From: Acidimicrobiia bacterium | Lineage (GTDB): Bacteria; Actinomycetota; Acidimicrobiia; UBA5794; JAOTWH01 | Assembly (NCBI GenBank): GCA_029863035.1 | Contig: JAOTWH010000054.1 | Location: forward strand, 1 to 11,665 | Length of the DNA stretch: 11,665 nt | Reading direction: 5' to 3' | Part shown: positions 6,489-11,665 of the stretch, in pieces | How the letters are laid out: every line of letters starts with the position of its first letter | How positions within the stretch are numbered: position 1 is the first letter of the stretch | Notes under the pieces: model-generated | What the model was told of the DNA's origin: nothing | Database searches by the model: none | The model's input: the letters and a program-made list of their open reading frames with translations, nothing else | Made by a program: the position numbers and the translations under genes

Positions 6489-6913
6489 GCCTTGGATTCG
6501 GCGAAGATCCCGGCGATCTCGTCGGTCATCTTCAGTAGAGCCTGAGCCTTGTCCATGTCGATCTGCTGCATGTTCTGCGTGCAGAGGTGACCCGCTTCAA
6601 AGAACTTGGCGTGCAAGTCGGGCCAGCGCTCGACGTGCTCTGGCTTGAAGTACTGGGTCCAGAGAACATCCAGTAGCTCGTACTTGCACTTCTTGGCGTG
6701 TTCCTCTTTGTTGGTGACGCGGCGAGTAACCGACTGCTGAAACTCAACGACCTCAGCGGAAGAAGCGCCGTCGCCTGGTGCTTCGAGGGACTGCAGCTGC
6801 TCGACCATCTTCACCACCGTCTCGGCGGCGTTGCGTGCGAACGCCGGGTCATAGATCCCACACGGCACGTTGCAGTGAGCATGAGCGATCTTCCTTGGCT
6901 TGAGCAAGCCCAT
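6485..6913 (-). CDS. sodN: Nickel-containing superoxide dismutase precursor
   Basis: Ni-superoxide dismutase, converting superoxide to oxygen and hydrogen peroxide in the cytoplasm as a homohexamer. The precursor has 142 residues. A 12-residue propeptide (MGLLKPRKIAHA) precedes the nickel-hook HCNVPCGIYDP at 13-23. After cleavage His13 becomes the N-terminal His ligand, with Cys14 and Cys18 as thiolate ligands and Tyr21 as the active-site tyrosine. The mature form is about 130 residues, somewhat longer than the 117 of Streptomyces. The hook position normally Asp (HCDLPCG) is Asn here. A helical body follows, with the family's recognisable WTQYFKPEH (85-93) and a C-terminal helix. The ATG start is fixed by a perfect AGGAGG 7 nt upstream; the frame stays open beyond it but that part lies over sodX. 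It is divergent from its maturation protease gene. Confidence 0.97.
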   Translation of the reverse strand: MGLLKPRKIAHAHCNVPCGIYDPAFARNAAETVVKMVEQLQSLEAPGDGASSAEVVEFQQSVTRRVTNKEEHAKKCKYELLDVLWTQYFKPEHVERWPDLHAKFFEAGHLCTQNMQQIDMDKAQALLKMTDEIAGIFAESKA

Positions 6914-6920
6914 CTTTCGG

Positions 6921-6926
6921 CCTCCT
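6921..6926 (-). promoter_or_regulatory. Ribosome binding site of sodN
   Basis: AGGAGG on the minus strand, 7 nt before the ATG ending at 6911. It is the strongest Shine-Dalgarno in the window and selects this start over the upstream open frame. It suggests high translation, as expected for an abundant antioxidant enzyme. Confidence 0.85.
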
Positions 6927-6943
6927 AAGTAGACAGGCGGCGC

Positions 6944-6953
6944 ACGATACACT
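6944..6953. promoter_or_regulatory. Overlapping divergent -10 elements of sodN and sodX (putative)
   Basis: Within ACGATACACT, the minus strand reads TATCGT (6949-6944), upstream of sodN's ribosome site, and the plus strand reads TACACT (6948-6953), upstream of sodX. Both fit TANNNT and they share two base pairs, so RNA polymerase could probably open only one direction at a time. No consensus -35 or recognisable Fur/Nur-type palindrome is visible in the 66-bp gap. This is pattern inference only. Confidence 0.35.
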
Positions 6954-6979
6954 CGCTGACCAGCTCCGAACGGGGGAAG

Positions 6980-7498
6980 GTGAAGACTCGTACCCGACTG
7001 ACGGGGACGATCGTCGGTGCAATGGCGGCGGGCTTGGCCGCCGCCATGTTGCGCAGAAGCGTGACGAGGTTCGAGGTGGTCGAAGCCTCCATGTCTCCAG
7101 CCCTCGAACCGGGCGACTATCTGATCGCGGCCAGGCTGGGCCAGTTGAAGCGGGGCAGGGTGGTCGTGTTCGCTCATCCGCGTCGCCCCTCCTTCGCCTT
7201 GATCAAGAGAGTCGTTGGGCTGCCGGGAGAGTTGGTCGAGATCGCGTCTGGCCAGGTCCACATAAACGGCGCCATCCTGGCCGAGCCGTGGGCCAACGGT
7301 CCCACCACAGGAGACGGCACCTGGCAGTTAGCTCCCGATCAAGCCTTCGTGCTCGGAGATAATCGCTCCGTATCGGCCGACGACAGTCGAGGAATGGGAG
7401 CGTTGCAGCTGACAGAGGTCAAATGGCAGGTGCTCTTTCGGTACTGGCCGGTTTCACGCCTGGGACGCCTCCACGATCTGGAGCCGATGACGAACTAG
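6980..7498 (+). CDS. sodX: S26-family signal peptidase-like protease, Ni-SOD maturation peptidase
   Basis: Membrane-anchored serine protease of the signal peptidase I (S26) family, 172 residues. Because it sits head-to-head with sodN, it is best read as SodX, the peptidase that removes the SodN propeptide to expose the nickel-binding histidine. One hydrophobic segment spans residues 9-24 with Arg residues on either side. The catalytic Ser/Lys dyad is visible: Ser37 in EASMSPALEPGDYL and Lys76 in FALIKRVVGLPGE. The C-terminal box LGDNRSVSADDSRGMG is the conserved SPase I motif. It is longer than minimal SodX proteins and keeps more of the SPase fold, so a general signal peptidase I is the alternative. 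The start is GTG with a purine run (6972-6976) only about 3 nt upstream, which is poor spacing. It could be cotranscribed with the DHH gene 61 bp downstream. Confidence 0.88.
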   Translation: MKTRTRLTGTIVGAMAAGLAAAMLRRSVTRFEVVEASMSPALEPGDYLIAARLGQLKRGRVVVFAHPRRPSFALIKRVVGLPGELVEIASGQVHINGAILAEPWANGPTTGDGTWQLAPDQAFVLGDNRSVSADDSRGMGALQLTEVKWQVLFRYWPVSRLGRLHDLEPMTN

Positions 7499-7549
7499 TC
7501 ATTACCCCTCAAGAACGCTGTCAACAGGCCGAAAAACCTAAACAGTTGC

Positions 7550-7555
7550 GGAGGG
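7550..7555 (+). promoter_or_regulatory. Ribosome binding site of the DHH phosphoesterase gene
   Basis: GGAGGG lies 4 nt before the ATG at 7560. The preceding 61-bp gap is locally A-rich (GAAAAACCTAAACAG) but contains no TANNNT at useful spacing and no hairpin terminator, so read-through from sodX is possible. Confidence 0.7.
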
Positions 7556-7559
7556 ATTT

Positions 7560-8489
7560 ATGACAGACAGCTATCGACTAGTTACGCGCAGCGACATGGA
7601 CGGTTTGGTCTGCGCTGTGCTGCTGAGGCATCTCGGCATCATCGACGACATCACCTTTGTGCATCCCAAGGACGTCCAGGACGGGGATATCGAGGTCACC
7701 GATCGAGACATCCTGACCAACCTTCCATACGTTGAGGGCGCTCACATCGTCTTCGACCACCATTTCTCCGAACGCTTGCGCAATCCCATCCAGGCGTCGA
7801 ATCACATCATCGATGCCAGCGCCCCTTCCGCCGCCCGGGTGGTGTTCGACCACTACGGGGGCAAGGAAGCCTTCCCGGTTGCCTGGGGCGACATGATGAA
7901 GGCGGTGGATAAGGCGGATGCCGCCATGTACACCATGGAAGATGTTCTCGAGCCAAAGGGGTGGGAGCTGTTGTCGTTCTTGATGGACGCCCGAACTGGA
8001 CTCGGCAGGTTCCGCGAGTTCCGGATACCGAACTACCAGCTGATGATGGAGCTCATCGACTACTGCGCCGAGCACACCATCGACCAGATCATTGCGCTGC
8101 CCGATGTGAAAGAGCGCGTTGACCTCTACTTCGAGTACGAACCCAAGTTCAAAGAGCAGCTGAAGCGAGTGGCCAAGGTCCACGACAACCTGATCGAATT
8201 GGACATGCGAGAAGAGGAGACGATCTGGGCAGGGAATCGCTTCGTGGTCTACGCCATGTACCCAGAACAGAACATCTCGATGCATGTGCTATGGGGCAAA
8301 CAGAAGCAGAACACGGTCTTCGCCATAGGCAAGTCGATCTTCGATCGGAGCTGCCAAACCAACGTCGGAGAGCTGATGCTCGCCTTCGGCGGAGGAGGCC
8401 ACGTGAACGCCGGCACCTGCCAGGTGCCGCACGACGCCTCGGTCGAGACCAGGGAACAACTCGTGGAGAAGATCGTCGCTAACGGCTAG
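7560..8489 (+). CDS. DHH/DHHA1-family phosphoesterase (exopolyphosphatase-like)
   Basis: Predicted soluble metal-dependent phosphoesterase of 309 residues in the DHH superfamily. That superfamily includes RecJ, NrnA-type oligoribonucleases, cyclic-dinucleotide phosphodiesterases and pyrophosphatases. Metal-binding motifs are in order: SDMDG (11-15; Asp12 and Asp14), DHH (66-68) in VFDHHFSER, and AVDKADAA with Asp117 and Asp120. The C-terminal DHHA1 domain ends with GGGGHVNAGTC (277-287), the substrate-binding glycine motif. Close relatives are often labelled exopolyphosphatase, but that name is weakly founded, and nanoRNA or small-nucleotide hydrolysis is equally possible. The linker region (about 135-235) is charged and helical. 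There is no signal peptide or membrane segment. The ATG start has a good ribosome binding site. Its neighbours, sodX before and the acylase 36 bp after, give no functional hint. Confidence 0.9.
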   Translation: MTDSYRLVTRSDMDGLVCAVLLRHLGIIDDITFVHPKDVQDGDIEVTDRDILTNLPYVEGAHIVFDHHFSERLRNPIQASNHIIDASAPSAARVVFDHYGGKEAFPVAWGDMMKAVDKADAAMYTMEDVLEPKGWELLSFLMDARTGLGRFREFRIPNYQLMMELIDYCAEHTIDQIIALPDVKERVDLYFEYEPKFKEQLKRVAKVHDNLIELDMREEETIWAGNRFVVYAMYPEQNISMHVLWGKQKQNTVFAIGKSIFDRSCQTNVGELMLAFGGGGHVNAGTCQVPHDASVETREQLVEKIVANG

Positions 8490-8512
8490 GCGGAGCCGGC
8501 GGTCGGGCCGCG

Positions 8513-8518
8513 TAGCCT
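8513..8518 (+). promoter_or_regulatory. -10 hexamer of the penicillin acylase-family gene, leaderless spacing
   Basis: TAGCCT fits TANNNT, ends 7 nt before the ATG at 8526, and has no Shine-Dalgarno between. The 36-bp gap after the DHH gene is otherwise GC-rich, and no clear -35 or terminator is seen. Confidence 0.45.
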
Positions 8519-8525
8519 GACCCAG

Positions 8526-10850
8526 ATGAACCCAACGAAAGCAGCCATGCGTGCTTTGCTGGGTCGTCGTCTTCCTCTCTTAGACGGGAGGGTGCAAGTA
8601 GACGGCATCGACGAAAAGGTCGACATCCGGCGCGATCGCTTCGGCATTCCCCACATCGCCGCCGCCACATCCGCAGATGCCTTCTTTGGACTTGGATTCT
8701 GCCATGGCCAGGACCGCCCCTTCCAACTCGAGATCCTGCTTCGAGTGGGCCGAGGCACGCTCGCCGAGATCGTCGGTGCCGAAGCACTGCCCATCGACCG
8801 TCTGTCACGCCGAATCGGATTCTGGAGGACAGCCGAGTCGCGCATGAGCCAGCTGGGTTCAGAGGAAAGGGAGGCGCTTGAGGCCTATGCAGCGGGCATC
8901 AGGCAGGGCGTCGACAAGGGGCTCCCGCGCTTGCCGCACCCCTTCGTGCTGCTGCGTGCCAAGCCGACTCCGTTCGAAGCCGCCGACTCGGCGGCGGTCT
9001 TGGCGGTCGTGGCTTTCACGCTCCAATCGAACTGGGACGTCGAGCTGGCCAGGCTGGCCATCCTCACCCGCGACGGACCGCAGGCGCTGGCAGCGGTCGA
9101 CCCGTCCTATCCGGAGTGGCATGGAACAGGGGACGAGCCACTGGCGGCGGCTGGCCCTGCACTGGATCGCCTAACCAGCGACGTCCACGGGTTGGGCGAT
9201 TGGGTTGGCATGGGAAGCGGCGGCTCCAACGCGTGGGCGGTTGGGCCTGGCAAGACCCGCAGCGGTGCGGCACTGGTCGCCAACGATCCTCACCTCGCCC
9301 CCACGCTTCCGCCCCACTGGTATCTGTGCCATATGGAAACACCGCACTGGGCATTGGCCGGTGCCAGCTTCGTTGGTTCGCCTGGAGTGCCGGCTGGACA
9401 CAACGGTCGAGCGGCGTGGGGGGTCACTGCCGGACTCATCGACAACACCGACCTCTATATCGAGCAGCTCGGTCCCGACGGGACCTCCGTCCGTCGGGGA
9501 GAAGAATTCGAACAGTGCCAGGTGGTTGAAGAGCAGATCTCCGTCAAGGGTGGCGCCTCCGTTACGGAGACCGTCCTGATAACAGACCGCGGACCGGTCA
9601 TCGGTCCGGCTCTCGACGCCGAGCACGAGGCCATCTCGCTCCAGGCGACCTGGCTACAGCCCGGCCAGGTGAACGGGTTGCTTGGCTTGCACCGGGTGCG
9701 GAGCTTCGAAGAGTTCCGAACTGCATTCGAATCGTGGCCGGGAGCGCCCCTCTCGATGGTCTACGGCGACACCAGCGGGACGATTGGTTGGCAGCTGGTC
9801 GGCGACACACCGCGGCGGCGCACCGGCTCGGGGACTATCCCGGCGCCGGGGTGGAGTCCGAACGCCGGCTGGGAAGACGACCTGGTGCCGTCGCGAGCCT
9901 TGCCTGCCATGGTCGACCCGCCGCACCAGTTCGTTGCCACAGCGAATAACCGACCGACCGTTGCCGATGACGATCCTTACCTCGGTGTTGATTGGATAGA
10001 CGGATACCGCGCCTCTCGCATCGCCAGCCAACTCGAGGCGGGCAACGAGTGGGACGTGGCGACGACTATGGATCTTCAGCTCGACCGCCTTTCGCTGGTG
10101 TGGGAGCGAATGCGCCAAGCGGTGCTCGATGCCCTGTCGGACCGCGCCGACCTTGCCGAGGAGGCGCAGGCGTTGGCCGGCTGGGACGGAGTCGTGGCGC
10201 CGAGCTCGGAGGAGGCCTCTCTGTTTCAGCTCTTCTTTGCCGACCTCGACCGCGCCATCGTGTCGGCCAAGGCGCCCAGATCCGTTGAATGGATCCTTGG
10301 CAAGGGCTTCAACCCCCTGGTGCCACACAACATGTTCGCCGTGCGACGGGGCGGGTTCGTGGCCGATCTGGTCACAAGACAGCCAGCCGATTGGTTCCCT
10401 GGGTCGTGGGCTGACCAGATCGCCTTATCGATGGATCGAGCCAGGCGCCGCCTCCAGGCACAGCAGCCCGATGGCCGACCGTGGGGAACGCTCAGACCGC
10501 TGATACTGCGCCACCCCCTCGGATCGCGACAGCCCATGGATCGCGTCTACAACCTGGGTCCTATCGCCTGGGGCGGAGACGCCAACACCGTCGGCCAAAG
10601 CGCTCCAGATCCCGCCCGCCCCGACTCCGACGTCACCCTTGCCATAGCCTCGCTGCGGATGGTGGTCGATCTGTCGGACTTCGAGAAGAGCAGGTTCGTT
10701 CTGCCCGGAGGTCAATCGGGCAATCCGTTCTCTCGCCACTACGACGACCAACTCGAAATGTGGACCATCGGCGACGGAGCGCCGATCGCGTTCTCGGCTC
10801 AAGCCGTTGCGGCTGCCACCCATCACTACTTGGCCCTGCTGCCCGATTAG
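8526..10850 (+). CDS. Penicillin acylase-family Ntn hydrolase
   Basis: Hydrolase cleaving amide bonds of acylated compounds, 774 residues, typical for the penicillin acylase family (penicillin G, cephalosporin or N-acyl-homoserine-lactone acylases). The precursor should self-cleave before Ser234 in GSGGSNAWAV (230-239), giving an alpha chain of about 233 and a beta chain of about 541 residues with Ser234 as N-terminal nucleophile. The alpha chain carries RDRFGIPHI (36-44) and GFCHGQDRPFQLE (57-69), both family signatures. In the beta chain, ANDPHL follows the nucleophile, then PGHNGRAAWGVT, and TANNRP (472-477) supplies the oxyanion Asn; Asn474 is beta-241, the same number as in E. coli penicillin G acylase. 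Unlike many relatives, it shows no signal peptide: the N-terminus (MNPTKAAMRALLGRRLPLLD) lacks a hydrophobic core. The substrate is unknown. The gene is followed by a 56-bp gap. Confidence 0.95.
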   Translation: MNPTKAAMRALLGRRLPLLDGRVQVDGIDEKVDIRRDRFGIPHIAAATSADAFFGLGFCHGQDRPFQLEILLRVGRGTLAEIVGAEALPIDRLSRRIGFWRTAESRMSQLGSEEREALEAYAAGIRQGVDKGLPRLPHPFVLLRAKPTPFEAADSAAVLAVVAFTLQSNWDVELARLAILTRDGPQALAAVDPSYPEWHGTGDEPLAAAGPALDRLTSDVHGLGDWVGMGSGGSNAWAVGPGKTRSGAALVANDPHLAPTLPPHWYLCHMETPHWALAGASFVGSPGVPAGHNGRAAWGVTAGLIDNTDLYIEQLGPDGTSVRRGEEFEQCQVVEEQISVKGGASVTETVLITDRGPVIGPALDAEHEAISLQATWLQPGQVNGLLGLHRVRSFEEFRTAFESWPGAPLSMVYGDTSGTIGWQLVGDTPRRRTGSGTIPAPGWSPNAGWEDDLVPSRALPAMVDPPHQFVATANNRPTVADDDPYLGVDWIDGYRASRIASQLEAGNEWDVATTMDLQLDRLSLVWERMRQAVLDALSDRADLAEEAQALAGWDGVVAPSSEEASLFQLFFADLDRAIVSAKAPRSVEWILGKGFNPLVPHNMFAVRRGGFVADLVTRQPADWFPGSWADQIALSMDRARRRLQAQQPDGRPWGTLRPLILRHPLGSRQPMDRVYNLGPIAWGGDANTVGQSAPDPARPDSDVTLAIASLRMVVDLSDFEKSRFVLPGGQSGNPFSRHYDDQLEMWTIGDGAPIAFSAQAVAAATHHYLALLPD

Positions 10851-10891
10851 CTCAGCCGGGGGTACGTGGACGCCTTCAGCCCGATCGGTCA

Positions 10892-10897
10892 TAGACT
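10892..10897 (+). promoter_or_regulatory. -10 hexamer of the DUF3048 gene
   Basis: TAGACT fits TANNNT, ends 9 nt before the GTG at 10907, and no Shine-Dalgarno lies between. The transcript would start at most a few bases before the initiation codon. The rest of the 56-bp gap after the acylase gene shows no terminator hairpin. Confidence 0.4.
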
Positions 10898-10906
10898 GCC
10901 CCGCTC

Positions 10907-11665
10907 GTGACACGACTAAGAGACATCTTGGGCCGCCTAGGTGGCCGTATCAGCGGCGGCGTTGGCGGAGCCTGGAATTGGTTTCGCCTCCTCGACACAA
11001 GCCGCCAGCTGATCTACGGATTCGGGGCTCTCGTCCTGATCATCTTGTTGGGCGTAGGTGCAGCGGCGCTTGTCGGAGGAGACTCAACCCCTACCACGCT
11101 GGCAGCCACAACACTGCCTCCCACCACCACGACCACCACCACCACGACCACCACCACCACGACCACCACTTCGATACCGATTGGGCCAGCCTCGCCGCTG
11201 AACGGACTCGAGGCAGAGAATCCGGAGAACCTCGAGCGCGGCGTCATCGGCATCAAGATCGATAACCACCCCAACGCCAGGCCGCAGTCTGGTCTCAACG
11301 ACGCCGACATGGTCTACGAGCTACTGGTAGAAGGCGGGCTGAGCCGCTTCATCGCCCTGTACCACGACAACGACAGCCCCTACATCGGACCGATACGCTC
11401 CGCCCGCCCTACCGACCCAACACTCCTCAAGCCTTTTGACGCCGTCTTCGTCAACTCGGGGTCGCAGGACTGGGTCTCGGCCATAGTCAACAACCTCGAC
11501 ATACAGCGCCTGGTCGAACCTCGGCCGGGAACGTTCCGAATCAACTCGCGTTCGGCTCCGCACAATCTCTACGGGAACACGGAAGAGTTGCGCCAGGTAG
11601 CGGCCGACCTCGGTTTCCGCGACGATCCCCCCAGACAGTTCTTCATATTCGGCGAGTTCATCGGC
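10907..11665 (+). CDS. Membrane-anchored DUF3048 protein, N-terminal part (3' end outside window)
   Basis: The first 253 codons of a DUF3048 (YerB-like) protein; the gene runs off the right edge. The start is GTG, chosen because the whole frame downstream is open and a TANNNT hexamer precedes it. Order of parts: a basic, Gly-rich cytoplasmic N-terminus (1-35), one membrane helix (about 36-56, LIYGFGALVLIILLGVGAAA), a linker containing sixteen consecutive Thr (73-88), then the DUF3048 domain from about residue 98. The domain shows its hallmarks GIKIDNHPNARPQSG, ADMVYELLVEGGLSRFIALY and IGPIRSARPTD. The helix lacks a lipobox Cys, so it should be an uncleaved anchor with the domain outside the cell. 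The family's biochemical function is not settled; B. subtilis YerB is a membrane-associated protein. Poly-Thr linkers of this sort are frequent in acidimicrobial surface proteins. Confidence 0.88.
   Translation, partial: MTRLRDILGRLGGRISGGVGGAWNWFRLLDTSRQLIYGFGALVLIILLGVGAAALVGGDSTPTTLAATTLPPTTTTTTTTTTTTTTTTSIPIGPASPLNGLEAENPENLERGVIGIKIDNHPNARPQSGLNDADMVYELLVEGGLSRFIALYHDNDSPYIGPIRSARPTDPTLLKPFDAVFVNSGSQDWVSAIVNNLDIQRLVEPRPGTFRINSRSAPHNLYGNTEELRQVAADLGFRDDPPRQFFIFGEFIG
11123..11170 (+). repeat. In-frame 15-bp tandem repeat encoding a Thr16 linker
   Basis: The unit ACCACCACCACCACG is present twice in full (11132-11146 and 11147-11161), flanked by a partial copy on each side (ACCACCACG before, ACCACCACT after). 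All codons are Thr. The unit length is a multiple of three, so gain or loss of copies would change linker length without breaking the frame. On the other strand the tract creates a spurious poly-Val reading frame. Confidence 0.9.

Noticed and set aside
6914..7261. 116-residue N-terminal extension of the sodN frame
   Set aside because: It would lie antisense to sodX, places the nickel hook deep inside the protein where it cannot become the N-terminus, and ignores the perfect AGGAGG before 6913.
7519..7524. Perfect TTGACA (-35 like) on the minus strand in the sodX-DHH gap
   Set aside because: No -10 hexamer is found at 16-18 nt, and it would drive transcription antisense to sodX. Probably chance.
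8491..8525. Possible terminator hairpin between the DHH and acylase genes
   Set aside because: Only a 4-bp CGGC/GCCG stem with no T-run is present. It is too weak to call in GC-rich DNA.
11014..11310. Minus-strand frame with a long poly-Val run
   Set aside because: It is the reverse complement of the Thr repeat in the DUF3048 gene and has no other coding character.
1..11665. CRISPR, phage, defence island, tRNA or insertion sequence content
   Set aside because: I looked on both strands and saw no spaced direct repeats, transposase or integrase motifs, tRNA cloverleaf or terminal inverted repeats. The only clear tandem repeat is the Thr linker.

Overview
The window is a compact, high-GC bacterial chromosome segment, most likely from an actinobacterium of the Acidimicrobiia or a close relative. 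Four things suggest this: frequent GTG starts, many starts preceded by a TANNNT -10 hexamer with no ribosome binding site (leaderless style), a nickel superoxide dismutase with its own maturation protease, and a long poly-threonine linker on a membrane-anchored DUF3048 protein. The lineage is an inference; no rRNA or other marker is present. Genes fill almost the whole window, no intergenic gap exceeds about 70 bp, and there are no tRNAs, rRNAs, CRISPR arrays, insertion sequences or other signs of mobility.

Layout from left to right: (1) the C-terminal part of an EamA/DMT-family transporter, cut by the left edge; (2) a convergent gene for a seven-helix membrane protein of unknown function; (3) divergent from it across a 60-bp promoter region, a four-gene ABC-2 operon (ATPase, permease, ATPase, permease) with 4-bp overlaps at every junction; (4) a MurJ/MviN-family lipid flippase homologue; (5) convergent with it, sodN (Ni-superoxide dismutase precursor), and divergent from sodN the S26 peptidase sodX that should trim its propeptide; (6) a DHH/DHHA1 phosphoesterase; (7) a penicillin acylase-family Ntn hydrolase with recognisable catalytic residues; (8) the first 253 codons of a DUF3048 protein with an N-terminal membrane anchor and a Thr16 linker, cut by the right edge.

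The genes do not form one obvious pathway. Two functional units are clear. sodN/sodX is a protein and its maturation enzyme, sharing a 66-bp divergent promoter region. The ABC quartet is a translationally coupled export system of unknown substrate. MurJ, DUF3048 and the ABC operon concern the cell envelope. The DHH protein and the acylase have unresolved substrates.

I did not find a clearly new system. The best leads are the repeated leaderless promoter architecture, a MurJ homologue that lacks an arginine known to be essential in the E. coli protein, the variant Ni-hook of SodN, the apparent lack of a signal peptide on the acylase, and a 15-bp in-frame repeat encoding the Thr linker.
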